A stretch of 64,000 nucleotides of DNA. Source: Cytospora piceicola. Taxonomy: Eukaryota; Ascomycota; Sordariomycetes; Diaporthales; Cytosporaceae. A model generated the notes under the pieces. It worked only from the letters and a program-made list of their open reading frames with translations. It made no database searches and was not told the origin of the DNA. The DNA lies in assembly GCA_023375675.1 (NCBI GenBank), contig JALQBC010000013.1, forward strand, positions 620,001 through 684,000, read 5' to 3'. Shown piece after piece: positions 1-12,989 of this stretch (position 1 is the stretch's first letter; every line of letters starts with the position of its first letter). Position numbers and translations under genes: made by a program.

Positions 1-1
1 T

Positions 2-190
2 AACGAGGAAGTAGTGTATCCAGAGTTGGCCAGTGAGAAAAGGTCTGTGTTCAGGGGCCTAAACCAACAAGCTGTGGGAAAGTTTAATCGCATTGAATTA
101 GAAGCCCAAGGGGGCCGGAATAAATTTGAAGGAGGCGATGTTCAGAGTTACACATGGCAGACCTATCCGGAGAAGCCACAAGTGGCGTGA
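2..190 (+). CDS. possible 3' end of a gene cut by the window edge
   Basis: A reading frame is open from base 2 to a TGA at 188-190 (62 codons). Its composition is protein-like, ending in YTWQTYPEKPQVA, with charged and aromatic residues mixed and no simple-sequence bias. It has no start in the window, so if real it is the last part of a gene, or the last exon, lying to the left. I do not recognise the family. An open frame of this length also arises by chance at a modest rate, and nothing downstream (no clear 3' signal) confirms it. Confidence 0.25.
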   Translation, partial: NEEVVYPELASEKRSVFRGLNQQAVGKFNRIELEAQGGRNKFEGGDVQSYTWQTYPEKPQVA

Positions 191-3100
191 ACCTTCACAA
201 CCACCTACATAGTAGAAGACGGTGACAGCGTGTCCTAGACGAGAACAACATCTTTCCACGAATTTGGGTTTCTTGAAATGCAGCCTTACCTTACCTCTGC
301 GAGAAAGACAGCAGCCGTCTTTATCTCAGCCCAATAGCACAATCATACTGCCCAGACGCATTGCAGGTTGCTTGCCAAGTGGCAACGAGTCACCTTAGGC
401 CGCTCCTGAGTGCATCACAGTCTTCTGGGCAACGACATTATGAGCCAGTCACCTATTTCGGCTTCCCGATCTCCAACTGCAGCATCCCTACCTTTTCCTT
501 TCCTCTCCAGCCCCATTACTACCCCCCAGCTGCCATTGTCAAGTACCGCGGACATGCCATGGGGGAACCTATTGGCGCCTGGCCTTCGCAGTGTTGCTAC
601 CAACCGGGCTAGGCCTGTCACCAGCAAGGGAAGTGTACCCGAATCGTTTTGTCTGCATCCCAAAGATGCATCGGGCTTCGAGCAGCATCAGAGACCACCC
701 AAACTTGTCCAGACGATCCTGGGCAGCCATGGCAATTTTCCTCCCACCATGCTCTCTCCCTGCATAAAGCACCTGCTCGCCTTTTGGCATGGCTATTCCT
801 TCCCACCACCTCAGACTTGCTGCAGGCCTCCGTCTCTCAGAAGCAAACACGTCTTCACACCGACTTGTCGGACTGTCAAAGTGTCAACCACGTTTCGGAC
901 GACGTAGTTGCATCGTCTATAGCATCACGTGCAGTTTAGGTCGATGTGGTCCGGCGGACATGGTTCATTGGCACCCACAGCTGCAACCACGGAGAGACCG
1001 ACCTCCTGTGGCAGTCGCATATGAAGGCAGATTTATGACAAGCACGGCTAATTGCAACGTCATGGCGAGCTGCTTCTCGACGTGTCAACCCAGCACAGGT
1101 GTCAGATGCGGACTGACAGATGCAGATGTTGGCTCGGGTGTCCGCGCCCTCCAGGTCAGCTGGATCACTAGACCCTGCCTTCAAGGTGCTGCTGACTGTA
1201 GAACTTGACCTAGCCATGGTAGCATAGCCGGCCTCCATGATCGACCTGGCCAGGAATGCAGAGGCTGGTTTTTTTTCCCGCCCCGCCACAGGGTCCGACC
1301 CGAGGCCATGGTACATCGTATGTAGTCAAGAGCTCGCCCGTTACGACTCTCTGTTTTTGTTTGCACCATGAACATTGTAAGGTGGCGTCATGCGGCGATC
1401 GCAGACCATGTCGGCGCTTGCCAAACCAACGAGCGAGGGCTGGAACGCCGCGCTCGAGGTCACAAGAGACGGCCTCCACGACTGTTGCGCGTCGGGGGAG
1501 GGGGGAGGGGAGGAGGGAGGAGTTTCCTGGCCAGACTCCGGGTACCCGGTCTCAGCGTGATTGACTGCGCCAACATTTCCCCCGGACGGAAGGTGAAGGC
1601 ATGTTTCCGTGGACGAACCATGTCCGCCACAGCTTCGTGAAACAACGATAGGCGAGCGGCCAGCCTCTGTGTCTGGCCGTCGGTGCTGAGTCTCCGGGAC
1701 ATGATCCCCCCCCTGTGCAGGGCGGAGACCACCCCAGACCGTTGTCATACCCAACGTGGCCAGCGAGGTTGATACCCGGCCGGCAGGCAGTTCGGGGCGG
1801 AAATCAGGGTTATGGCATCGGAACGGGATGCAGACAGATATGTCAGGAGACAGCGAGGTGTCTCCATCGAGTAGATGAGACTTTGTGAAGACCGCAGTCT
1901 CAGAGCTGCATCTCTACCCAACGATGATGTTGTCGTTAAAGGGGGCAGAAACAAGTATGACATGCCCAAGGACATTGGCGGTCGAGAATGGAACGCTCAT
2001 TATCTGCGCGGGCCGTTAGCTCTTCGGTCCAAGCCAGCAGATGATCACTTCATGCATTTGTGGCGCCTTTAGGGAGAGTGACACGTTGTTCTACGAACCT
2101 GCAGTGCAGCAAGAAAAGGAAGAGAATGAGGCACGGACACAGGATGAATGAAAGATGGTGCTGACATGGCGGCTTACCTAGCAGCAGCCAGCGACAACAG
2201 GCGTGGATGGCAATGGCATCATCGGCAACAAGAAAGATGATGGGCACCGGTTTGAATGGTTCTGATTGACGGTCCCGGGCCCCCACAACCTTCACCGTTC
2301 TTTTAGACTCATCGCACTCTGTCGCTCGCGTTCCTCGGGGAGGGAGGAGGCTTGGAGGTCTAGCGGAAGGCTAATCTGAGGATTGCAGCGTTGGAATTGG
2401 ACGCAGGTTGGGCAGGATTGACGACGTCGTCCGGCGCGGCCGACACGCTGGTTGCTGCGGGATAGATTATCGGGAGCAGGACAACCTTACCTACCCAGGT
2501 TGACGGTCCATGCGGACGGACATGGCATCTATTCGCGAACTTGTTTGTATACACGCGCATGGATCGACCTCGATTGGCGTTACGGCCCGGGCTATGTTAG
2601 TTCCTGGTGCGATTCTTGGCGAATCGCTTAACAATAGAGGGTTCAATCCGGGGTCCAGTATGGTCTTCGGAACCAATTGCTGTTGTTAGTCGGTTTTACA
2701 CCAGGTACCTACTTAGGTATATAACAATATGAAGCGCTAATTCCGTCGCTAATTGACCCGATCGGATATGCTGCAGCAACGGCCTTGTGATCGGGACTTC
2801 TCCTTTGTTGCTTGTTGCATCATCCCTGACCTCTCAACCGTCGGTATGTACCTAGGTATGTATCTACAATACCTACTTACCCAAGTATCTACATAGGTCG
2901 GTATCTACTGTGGTGCTGTGGCTTCCCTGTCCCGATACCTAGGTAGGTATGGATGGTCACTGCGAGACTGCTTTAAGTGAGTGCTGAAGTTAACGGGGAC
3001 GCTAAGGTCCGTCAACACACACATCTGTGATGTGTCTTGACACATGGAGGAGACGATGCTAGAAGGGAAAAAAAAAGGGGGGGAGGGGAGGGTAGTTGAA

Positions 3101-6100
3101 GAACAGGTTTATTGGGTTTGATGTGGGTGCGCCCTATGAGTTTCAAGACTAGTTGATACCTACCAGCCTACCTATGCCTACATAGGTAGGCTGGTAGGTA
3201 GGCTGGTAGGTACATATATCCAGCCGTACCAGGTGTACCTTGGTACTCGTAGCCGACGGCACTCATGCCAGATCCCGGACCACCCCTCCTTGACCGGAAC
3301 GGCATACCACTTCCTTCCGACCCGGAGGAACAAGATGTCAGCAGAAAAGTAGGTGGTAGTAGGTGGTAGTACTAGAGGAAGAAGAATAAGGACAAGAAGG
3401 GTGCGGAGTTTGTGTTACTGACTGAGGTCGGTGATGACGAGCAACGTTGTCAGATCCTAATCTCAACCTCGTCGCAATATTCTACGGGGTACGGAATACT
3501 GAATACGGAATACAGATACAACCAACAAGGGGTCACGATGAGAGTTTCTATTTGTAGCATGCGGAGAGAGGTCGGTAAGGAGCAGGAGCAGAGCTGTCAC
3601 TTATCAAATTGCTCTGGGTGTTTCTACCGCTGCTGTTTCGTGGGGAGATCGCGATCCGTAGGCCTGGTCAGGGCAAGCAAGGCAAGGCAGGGCAGGGCTC
3701 ACCTCGTGGTTCATGCCCAGTGGGCGTGGACGTTATGCAATCCGTTCAACCCGTAGCGTACACAGTACGGGGCTTCCAGCTGTCGTGGCCTGTTAACTTG
3801 TTGGAGGCCAAGGACTTTTATATATTAAGGTACTATGTGTACCCGGAAGGACCAGCATGACATATTGGCCTGCGTGCCTGACCATCATCTGTTCACATAT
3901 CCGTATGGGCCTCACAATATACTATGTATACCTACCTAGCTCCGTAGGTATGTAATCAATATGTAGGCAGTCAGGCAATATGCATCTCGAAGGGAGACAA
4001 AATGGGCCTGGCTATATTTAATGCCTTGCTGTTACATTCGATTATCCGGGATGCGCTAAGTCGGATTCGAGACCACTGGCTTTTTCCCTGCAGCGGCTCT
4101 TTGACTGGCCGAACTGCCCAAAGGGCCCTGAACTGCCCCTCTATTCCTCCCCCACCCCCAGTGGGCTTGCTGCATGTCTGCAGGTCTTTCAAGGTCGTGA
4201 TGCAAGACTGCCACACTGCAAGACTCAGGCTGTCAGGCTGTCAGGTGGCCCCAGCTGCCCCTGTATGGCTTCCACAGGTTCTTCCTGTTTCCAACTTTCG
4301 TTTCCGTGCCCAGCCAGCCAGCCTCCAACAACAACCTTTGTGGGCAGGTGTGGGCAGGTGTGTCCCAGGTGGGCAGGGGTGAGGTTCTCCCATACGCAGT
4401 ATGTACAAGCTGCGCCCTCCTTTGTTGTCCACTGCGAGTCCACATATACAATACCTCCGCCTCCACCCTACCGCATTCCTCCTCCACCGACAACGACTGG
4501 CGACGGAGCGAGGCGAGACGAGACGAGACCTGGAGACTGGAGACCTGACCTGACAACAGCGCATATGAACAACACGAGCGAGGCCAGTGACGAACCACAG
4601 CCGATTAATCCACATGGTATCGGCACCGGCAAACAGCATCATTCACCCGTTCGGAAAAATACTGTATACGGGACAGCTAGTGTTTTCTAGCTGCCCGCTC
4701 TGCACCGCGTCTAAAGGTCATCAATACGCATCGGTACAACCACGGCTACTTAGGTACTACCGTGCCGTGCACATGCAACCCAGCGGGCTCAGGTGTCACC
4801 GATGCTTCTGTCCGTCCATTCCATCTGTCCATGTAACCCTAGCCGTCCAGGCGTAACCGTCTCGTCAGGGACCGGCACCCTACCGTTGGGTGCATATCAT
4901 GTACCGTCTACGGGTTATTACGCATACCAGACGAGACAACAACACCCCCCCCCCCTCCCCCAAGGGTCATCACGAAGTCAATAAGAGCTTTGTCCGCCTG
5001 CAAGCATGCAAGCAGCCAGTTTCCTTGCATTCACATGCACCTCAAGTCCTAAGGCGGTGAGGGATAGACAAGCCTTGAGCCGTTGGCTGCCTCTTTTCCT
5101 GGTAGACTGACAGACAGTTTTGTACCTTACTGCTCGTCTGGCAGTAGCCCACAGCTTTCCATACACGCCTGACACGATTGACACGCCGTGAGACGTCTTT
5201 GACTACCTAGGTACCTACCTAGTTCAAGTTCAACCTCATCAAACCGGACTCCAGAGGATTGTCAATGGCCCCTCCGGCACTGTTAATATTGACCACCACC
5301 ATAATACCGTTATCCAACTCCGTGTCCAAGGCAAGATCCGACCCGGCCTACTACCCCCTCGGATTCAAATACCGTACCCTCTCCTGTTTCATTCCAAAAA
5401 GAACTTTCCGTTCTACCTATACGCTATAGCGTTTTACCGCACCAGGGTTTCGCGTGTCCCACACCCTTCCGAGAGCTAGGAAATCCCGCTCCCGGCACCA
5501 ATCCGTAGCTTCCAACGACGACGGCATCAAGATCTACAAGTCCCGGATCCAATCGTCGACCCTGTACGTACATACATATGTATGTGGCTCCCCATATTTG
5601 GGAGCAAAGAAAAACCGCGCGGTCCAGACGAAATCCCCGTTCAGTAGTACTTCTACGTCTGTACTCTGTACCTGGCATTTGGCCGATTGACCGTACATAT
5701 CACATCTGCGACGCCTCTACATACATGTCGCCCACCGGCCCACACCCAGCTTCCCTGCTTTGTACCGAAGGGGAACTTTGACCTCGAAGGTACCCTTGTT
5801 GGGCGTCAACCTTTGCCTATTCTGGAATCTACCTCCACCAGAGTCCAGACCGTTCAACCCTCCAGCGACCAGCAACATACCTAGTCACGTCCATTTCATC
5901 ATTCGTTTATCTCTTTTTCCTGTTGTGTTTCCTTCCCTCACAGGTCGGTCTGTCTTATATTTCTGTCCCTCGTTTCCCTCTCCCGAATTTACAAAGGCCC
6001 CGCCTGTCCTCCCGGTGAGCTCTCAAGCCGGCCTCCAGACATCCCCGTCCGTCGTTACCTCGAGTCAAACCGTCCGGAATTTGCCACCGAGTGTAGCAAG

Positions 6101-6209
6101 TCGACAGTGTCACCTGCCCCACTATTCGAACCCTCTGCGAACAGTGTTATTCTGGGCTCTATTGTGAGTGGCACGAGATCAGGGTCCAGAAGGCCTCCTC
6201 ATCCGCCAC
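191..6209. other. intergenic region, no supported gene
   Basis: About 6 kb with only short frames on both strands (the longest around 165 codons, low complexity and unlike any family I know). It contains copies of the TACCTAGGTA palindrome (2849, 2936, 5204), a perfect 20-bp hairpin (3157-3200), and pyrimidine-rich stretches near 4440-4500 and 5880-6000 of the kind found in fungal promoters. The right part must hold the promoter and leader of the ABC transporter that starts at 6324. No tRNA or transposon was seen. Confidence 0.6.
3157..3200. repeat. perfect 20-bp inverted repeat with 4-nt loop
   Basis: The left arm 3157-3176 and the right arm 3181-3200 are exact reverse complements over 20 bases, separated by CCTA. 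A partial extra copy of the right arm (GGCTGGTAGGTAC) follows immediately. The arms are built from TACCTA/TAGGTA steps shared with the dispersed palindromes in this window. Confidence 0.85.
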
Positions 6210-6233
6210 ATGTCTCAGGCGCCCATGTGGTGA
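6210..6233 (+). promoter_or_regulatory. small upstream ORF before the Hmt1-like gene
   Basis: ATG at 6210 opens a 7-codon frame (MSQAPMW) that ends at TGA 6231-6233. It lies 90 nt before the transporter start. A plausible leader intron follows (GTAAGT at 6251, TTTGCAG ending at 6317, 67 nt), placing the main ATG (6324) six bases after the splice junction. Neither the uORF nor an in-frame fusion through that intron extends the transporter, so this is at most a translational control element. The transcription start is unknown. Confidence 0.35.
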
Positions 6234-6323
6234 GCTTTTGCCCAACCATTGTAAGTTGCAAGACCGTTCCTTGTCTCCTCATCCGAGTGCCTATTTATTC
6301 TGACTCTCCCTTTGCAGTCAAAT

Positions 6324-9300
6324 ATGGCACGAGAGGCCGCTCGGCGTCTTTCGGGCTTCACGGCCGCAGAGGTCTGGTTTCTAGATGCAGAGGTCATCTA
6401 TCCTTTTCTGCTCCTCTTGTCCTACGGCGTAGTTTTCGCGGTCCATAGTGTTATCGCGTCACAAGGCGAAGAGGATGTTGAAAAGCCGTCGGTTACAGGC
6501 CCTGGTGGGAAACCTCTGCCAGTAACGCGCATAAAAGTGGAAAAGTCTGCTACCCGGAACACGGTCGTTCGCGAGTTGTCCATGCTCTCACGCTTCTTTT
6601 TCAAGGCTGGCACCGCTGCTGTTATTGTCACGTTCGTCGCCAATGCGGCGCACATTATTCGCCAATGCATCGGATCTCGCTGGGAAGATATCCAAAGATA
6701 TTGCAATGACGAGCTACTCGTGAGCTCCTCCTCCAAACTATGGGTCGTGGGGGGTCTTCTTTTGCTAATCTGATATTGCAGGTATATCTCACAGGAGGAA
6801 TCTTCTTTTGGGGTTACATGGGCTTCTCACTGGTCAGCGATGCAAGCGACAGCCCCAATGCTGTACACTTTGCAGTATGGTGCATTGGTCTGGTTTTCGA
6901 GCTCGGCATCCTTGCGGCCTTCCTTGTCGCCTTCCACGATAAGCTCGACAGGTTGCAGTTCACCGAGGCCCACGCCAAGCTTCCTTTCAACGTGCATCGA
7001 ATACCATCCGACACGGCACTTCTCAGCAGCTTAATCATTCGCGTCTGCTTCCTACTCGGGATGGTGGTTGTTTATGGTAGCCTACGCGGTAACCTACCAA
7101 AATCCTGGACATTTTGCAGTTGCCAGAAGAAGGAGGACACTCACGAAATGACCAATGACGAGGCCACACCACTACTAAATGGCCACGCTACAGGACTCGA
7201 AAATGGTAATGGCCACGCGAACGGCCACCCGATCGGAAACGGGACCATCTCCAGGGTGACTCGACGAAGGATGAGTGAAGCTCGGCGTGCTAACGGCACT
7301 ACTAAGGGCTCTCGACAGAAGCAGGCCGAATTCGCATTCTACCGACCCGACAAACTGCCACATAGGACTTGGTGGGAGTACCTTCGCGGTTATCATGTCT
7401 TTTTCCCGTACCTGTGGCCCGCGAAGAAGGTGAAGCTGCAGCTGCTGGTTCTGCTCTGCTTCGTCCTTGTTGTCCTCCAACGTATCGTCAACGTCATGGT
7501 GCCTATTCAACTGGGCATACTTGTCAAGGCCCTTACCGAGGCAGCCAAACTTGGTGCTGATGCCATGCCATGGAAAGAGCTCTTCATCTTCCTTGGTCTG
7601 AAACTGATGCAAGGTCCATCGGCCATCCTTGGCTCAGTGCGGTCGATTCTGTGGATTCCGGTGACACAACACTCTTACATATCCTTACAGACCGCAGCCT
7701 TCGAGCATGTACACTCCCTCTCCCTGGACTTCCATCTTGGAAAGCGAACCGGCGAATTGCTATCGGCACTCAACAAGGGCGGCTCGGTGAACCAATTCCT
7801 CGAGCAGACGACGTTCCAGGTTGCCCCGATGCTCATGGATCTCTTCATTGCCATAGGATTCTTCTGGGTCGAGTTCGGTCCTCTCTATGCGCTGTGGGCC
7901 ACTATTATCACCTTCTCTTACTTGGTGCTCACGATTAGAATGGCTTCGACCAGGGCCGACCAGAGGAGAGATATGGTTAATGCAGACAGGGAGGAGGAAG
8001 CTGTCAAGAACGACTCGATCACCGCGTACGAGACGGTCAAGTACTTCAATGCCGAGGCCTTCGAGTTCGGCCGTTACCACAGTGCTATCCAGGCCTTCCA
8101 AAACGCCGAGGCCAGGGTCACATTTGGAATGAACTTGATGAACATGTGGCAGACGGTGGTCTTCATCAGCGGCATGTTCATTGTCATGGCGATTGCTGCG
8201 TACGAGGCGGTACTTGGGCGGCGCACCGTGGCGGAATTCGTCATGATAATGACGTATCTCAACCAGCTCCAAGGCCCGCTCAACTTCTTCGGGTCGTTTT
8301 ACCGTACAGTCCAGCAGGCAATGATTTCTGGAGAACGACTCCTGGAGCTGTTCAAGATCCAACCGAACATGGTCGACCGCCCTGGTGTCCCTCCTTTGAA
8401 AAACTGCCAGGGTCACATCCGGTGGAACCAGGTCGACTTCGACTACGCGAGCAGCCCAGCTTTGACCGACTTGACATTCGAGTGCCTGCCGGGTACCACG
8501 ACGGCCTTCGTGGGCGAATCTGGTGGTGGGAAGTCGACGGTCTTCCGATTGATGTTCCGATACTACAATTGCAAGTCTGGCACTATCGAGATTGACGGCC
8601 ACGACGTCAAGGACGTGACGATAGATTCCGTCCGTCGTTCTATCGGCGTTGTGCCGCAGGACACGATCCTCTTCAACGATACGATCATGTACAACCTCAA
8701 GTACGCTAACCAAGAATGTTCGGATGAAGAGATCTACGAGGCATGTCGTGCTGCGAGCATTCACGAGCGCATCATGTCGTTCGCAGACGGGTACCAGACC
8801 AGAGTTGGAGATCGAGGTATGCGACTCAGTGGCGGCGAGAAGCAGAGAGTTGCTATCGCCCGCACCATTCTCAAGAAGCCGCGGATTATTATGCTGGACG
8901 AGGCCACCTCGGCTTTGGACTCCGAGACGGAACAGCAGATTCAACACAAGCTCTTCAAGAATAAGGAGTTGGGCGAGGGTAAAACTCTGCTGATCATTGC
9001 GTAAGTTACTGCACATCTTTTTTTCAGCTCAGATGTTTGGACTCTAGCTAATAGTCACAGGCACCGTCTGTCCACCATCACCCACGCCGAGCAGATCCTT
9101 GTCCTTCACAGAGGCAAGATTGTGGAAAGGGGCACGCATGAAGAACTGCTCAACAGGAATGGCCGCTACCACTCCATGTGGGAAAAGCAGGCCAAGGCAG
9201 AGATGGCGGCAAGAGCTGCCAACATGGCCAAGGAGAAGGCTGAAAGGGCCATGAGAGAGGCCCGCCTCGCTGCCAAGGACAGCGGCGACGACCACTCGGA

Positions 9301-9397
9301 CGATGGCGGCGATAGCATGGCCTCCTCTTGCCATCTCCTGACGGCACCGACGACACCGGCCCACGAGTTACCCGGACTCAACATGACGCCCCATTAG
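6324..9397 (+). CDS. hmt1: Hmt1-like vacuolar ABC half-transporter
   Basis: Half-size ABC exporter of the Hmt1/ABCB6 type; family members move phytochelatins, glutathione conjugates or metal complexes across the vacuolar membrane. Exons are 6324-6719, 6782-9000 and 9061-9397 (983 aa). Both introns have good signals: GTGAGC..CTAAT..GCAG, and GTAAGT..CTAAT..ACAG, the latter splitting the H-loop IAHRLSTI. An N-terminal extension of about five membrane segments (TMD0, residues ~20-210) precedes the ABC membrane domain (from ~240). The nucleotide-binding domain shows Walker [10 protein letters not shown] (~710), signature LSGGEKQ, Walker B IIMLDEA (~834) and the H-loop His (~873). The C-terminal tail is Lys/Glu-rich, then Ser/Asp-rich. 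A linker near residue 265 is rich in GHANG/GNG repeats. The start chosen is the first ATG after the leader intron. Substrate is inferred from family only. Confidence 0.9.
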
Positions 9398-11381
9398 CCT
9401 TGAGCGAAGCCACGCGGCCACACTTCATACTACGCCACTCCCCCATACGATAATGTCGACTCGTACAAAGAGATGACGTTGTACATAACAGGTCGACCAC
9501 GGACTCCCACACCCGGTCGGAAGCTCGTTGCGGTCGAAAAACACTCCTTTTCTTTTTGCTCGTTTTCACCCTTTTGGGGTTCCTATTTTTCTGGGTCTTT
9601 GTTTTGTTTTGAGCCATCATCATCTTTCAGTTTGCATTGGTGGCGTTGGCGGGATAATACCATCGTCACCAAAAGAGAGTCCCGTCATAGAGGCTCGCAC
9701 GGAGTTCGGGAAGTGTTTACGGGACGGATTTTACCGTTTGTTAATCGGAAACTTCGAGGTCAACTACCTCGGCTTGCATATGAAAAGGTGTTTTTTCTTT
9801 TCTCTTTAGGAGTGCGCAAACTACAGCCGAGAGTTTGAAGGGAGAGGTTGGGAATGGTTTAATCCATAATGTTGGCAAACAACGGACGACGATCATTCTG
9901 TTTTTGCTCCCCTCCCATCTACCGGACAGAGTTATGTTCATGATCGGGATATTTACGTATTCCCAACTTGCCTGATGTGCTTGGTCTCTTGTTTCCTGTC
10001 TCTTTTACCTGTTGCTCCGTTTGCGGGTTATTGTTTACGTCTATTGTCGAAGGGAAGGATTTAATGATTGAGAACAGGCCAACATGGTCATGACATATAT
10101 GCCTGCCCATTGTCAGGATGTGCATTGGCAAAGGGGTGGAATACCAAGAGTGTGTTTGCTATCACTGCGTCTTCGAGCGTGCACAATAGTATTAGGTATC
10201 TAGACTCGCCACCGGATGTGAGCTTAGGCTCTCCCACAGCTACAGCAAGCATAAGACATCTTTACAGACTATCCGACCTTTGGTCGTGTCTCTATTCGTG
10301 AACTTGGGGGTTCCTCCCTTCCGATATCCCGCATACTTCCCAAAACTGGCCCTCTAGGCAGTTGGGATATAGACTCGGGTCGCCGCCCGTAGCGTATTGC
10401 CGACCTGAACCAACAACGCGTTGATGACCACGGCGGGCACCGGGCTCGAATCCCGTTCGACAAGCTCGAGTCTTCCAGAGGCCGGGCCGGCCCCGTTGGA
10501 CGGACCCCGGTCTCGTTTCTGGGGAACCTCCTGGGTGTTCCAGCGAAGACCAATAGTATATTTGCTAGACTTAAAAGCCGTCATAGGAATTCAAGAACAA
10601 GTCAAAGAGGCCACGATCGATCGATCCCTTCGCTTAACTATGCACTCGTCTTGAATCTGGCCCATGGTGTGTGGAGTGTACATATATTTATATACTTTAT
10701 ATATATCCAAATACAGGGTTTCCGCCATTCGAACGAAGCGTAGATGTCTCTTGGCCATGGCTATCTCTTCCTCGAACCCGACCGACCGACCTTGCCTGCC
10801 TGCCTGCCTGCCTGCCTGCGACTCGTCGCGAGCTCGGCTGCCCTTGAGCGCCCCCCCCCCCCCCAATCCAATGATGCTTTCTGCTTGATCCCTCTCTAAA
10901 TTCCCTCCAAATGCGATATCTCATGTAGCGACCGTAAGTGCATTGAACGAACGACGATGATGCCTCTACCGAACGCCGGTACCGCCATGCTTTGCTTGCA
11001 TACTTCATACAGTGATGTGTCTCCCCTTTCCTTTGTGCTCGTTGTTTTCGATTTGAGATTTTTATTCCCCTCATCATCATGTTTTGTACAATCACTTCCA
11101 CCCACCCTCCCCCATTTCTTCCCGTCCCCAGTCCCCAATCTTGGCCCTGAAAAGGGAGAAGAAAAAACCACCAAACGCCAGGTCATAAAATTAGAATACA
11201 AATATCCCGCCCCCCCCCCCCCCGCACACCACCCCCCTGCGAGAGGTGGTGGGGAGCGCTGACGAATGGCAAATAGCGAATGGATATCATCAAGCTGGCG
11301 GGGCGTTTCAGGAGTGGGAAACGAGGACGACGGGTGAGCAGGTCTCGAAAGAAGAGGCAGCCGCTTTTCGGGGACCCCCTC
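9398..11381. other. intergenic region between convergent genes
   Basis: Holds the 3' ends of the Hmt1-like gene (+) and the ceramide synthase gene (-). It contains a TGCC tandem repeat (about 10793-10819), C-runs of 14 at 10851-10864 and 11210-11223, and AT-rich stretches near 10660-10700. No coding frame is convincing. A T-arm-like sequence at 10441-10455 has no matching acceptor stem upstream. Confidence 0.6.
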
Positions 11382-12989
11382 TCACCTCTTCCGGGTGGAC
11401 CCGTTGGCCTCGGCCGCGCCGTTCGCCGCGTGGCCGTTGGCAGTGGCCTCGGCGGTGTCCAGGAGGGCGGCCTTCTCGTCCTCCTCGGCGATGTCCTCGA
11501 GCTCCTCGTCCTCGGCCTCGGAGCGCTCGTCCTCGGCGACGTTGAAGGCGACGTAGCGGTAGGCGATGCGGAGGATGAAGAACAGCCAGAAGAGGTTGAG
11601 GGCCTGGAGGGCGGACAGCAGGGCGACGGTGATGTACTGGCTGATCCAGCACTTGTACTGGCCCGTCTCCCAGTTGAGCTCGAAGGGGCCGATGGTCCGG
11701 TACTCGGTGACCAGCGACCAGAGGATGCGGAGGTTGAGGTAGTGTCGCAGGTAGATCCAGGAGCACATGAACATGATCATGTAGGGTCCGACGAAGGGGT
11801 GGTTGATGTAATTGAGAGACTTGGAGGTCTAAAAGGGCGGTCCAGAGTCAGCAAACAAGTCCCGTCGCATTCACCATGGGGAGGGGGGGGTGGTATTTCT
11901 CTCTTGGAGATAGCATCAAATCGACTTACCGCAAGGAAGAAATCACTAATGTCATGAGTGATGTACACCGACAGACCAATGTGGGTGAAGTGGAAGCGGT
12001 AGGACAGCCCGATGAGCGCCAGGCTGACAATGTGGTGGCACACGAGCTCCTTGTAGTCCTTGCGCGGCTTCTCCATGCCCAGCACCAGGACGATGGCCTG
12101 CTGGGCCCAGTACGCGGCCTGGAACAGGTAGTAGAACTTGAAGATGGCCTCGTGGCTCTTGTGGGGGAAACCCTCGTACATGCCGGCGGTGTTGAAGTAC
12201 CACACGGGCGTCCGGCTCATGATGTACATGCCCCAGGGCCCGGTGCAGCCAAAGTAGATGGCGGTGTACATCTGCTCCATGAAGCGGGCCTGCTTGCCGC
12301 GCGACCGCAGGCCGGCGTAGCGCGCCAGGGGGCGCAGCAGCTCCTGCATGATGAACTCGCGCGTGAAGGACAGGACGGTGATGTAGAAGACGACGAAGGC
12401 GACGTCCCAGGGGCCCTTGGCGAACTGCGCGGGCGTGCCCGGGGCGGCGTCGGCGGGGACGGGCAGCTCGTAGCTCAGGAATATGAAGTGGTGGGCGGGG
12501 TTGGACTCGCTCGGGTTGACGGCGTAGGCGGCGAGGAAGATGGAGATCAGGACGGCGGGCAGGACCCACGTGTGCTTGAAGGCGTAGTTGGCAGCGCGCT
12601 GCGCCAGGCTCCGTGTCTTGCGTCGCTTTGGCTTCGAGCCATCTTTGGAGTCGGGTGTCTGCAGGAGGGGGGAGAAGAAGACGACGTTAGCGATGCTGGA
12701 CGCATAGATCGCGACGAGGGGAGGATGCCTGGTGTCCCGGGCCATGGACACAGCAGTAATGTGCCCGTATAATGTTCAAAGAGAAGCTTACCCTCGTGGA
12801 GTGTCCATTGAGGGCGCTCATGTGTGCTGGTGAGGTGCCGAGCGACGGTGCGCCGGTATCACCGCGAAGCTCACCGGGCAGCCCGCTAGACTTCCTCCTG
12901 CGGCGTGCAGCGTTGCCATTGGCATCTTGAGAGGTAGGGAACTGGTCGTTTGCCGTGCTGAGGAGGGGGAAAGGTTCGGAGCCCGCCAT
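11382..12989 (-). CDS. lag1: ceramide synthase, Lag1/Lac1 family (TLC domain)
   Basis: Sphingoid base N-acyltransferase of the ER membrane; it joins a fatty acyl-CoA to a long-chain base. Exons on the minus strand are 12989-12792, 12658-11930 and 11828-11382, all joined in phase 0 (457 aa). Introns are GTAAGC..CTGCAG (133 nt) and GTAAGT..TTTTAG (101 nt). The multi-pass TLC domain carries the Lag motif: CHHIVSLALIGL (His274-His275) followed by YITHDISDFF (around 298-307), matching the catalytic His/Asp pattern of the family. The basic N-terminus (RRRRK) is followed by hydrophobic segments. The C-terminal tail is strongly acidic (DEELEDIAEEDE) and ends NGSTRKR. The start is the first ATG of exon 1; the frame continues a few codons upstream without another ATG. 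Filamentous fungi usually carry more than one paralogue, so acyl-chain preference cannot be assigned. Confidence 0.88.

Noticed and set aside
7760..9016. 418-codon open frame on the minus strand
   Set aside because: It is antisense to the Hmt1-like ABC gene, with no family resemblance and no independent splice or start context.
10385..10462. tRNA-like T-arm (CGGGCTCGAATCCCG)
   Set aside because: The T-loop starts with C, there is no complementary acceptor stem 70-75 nt upstream, and no cloverleaf can be drawn.
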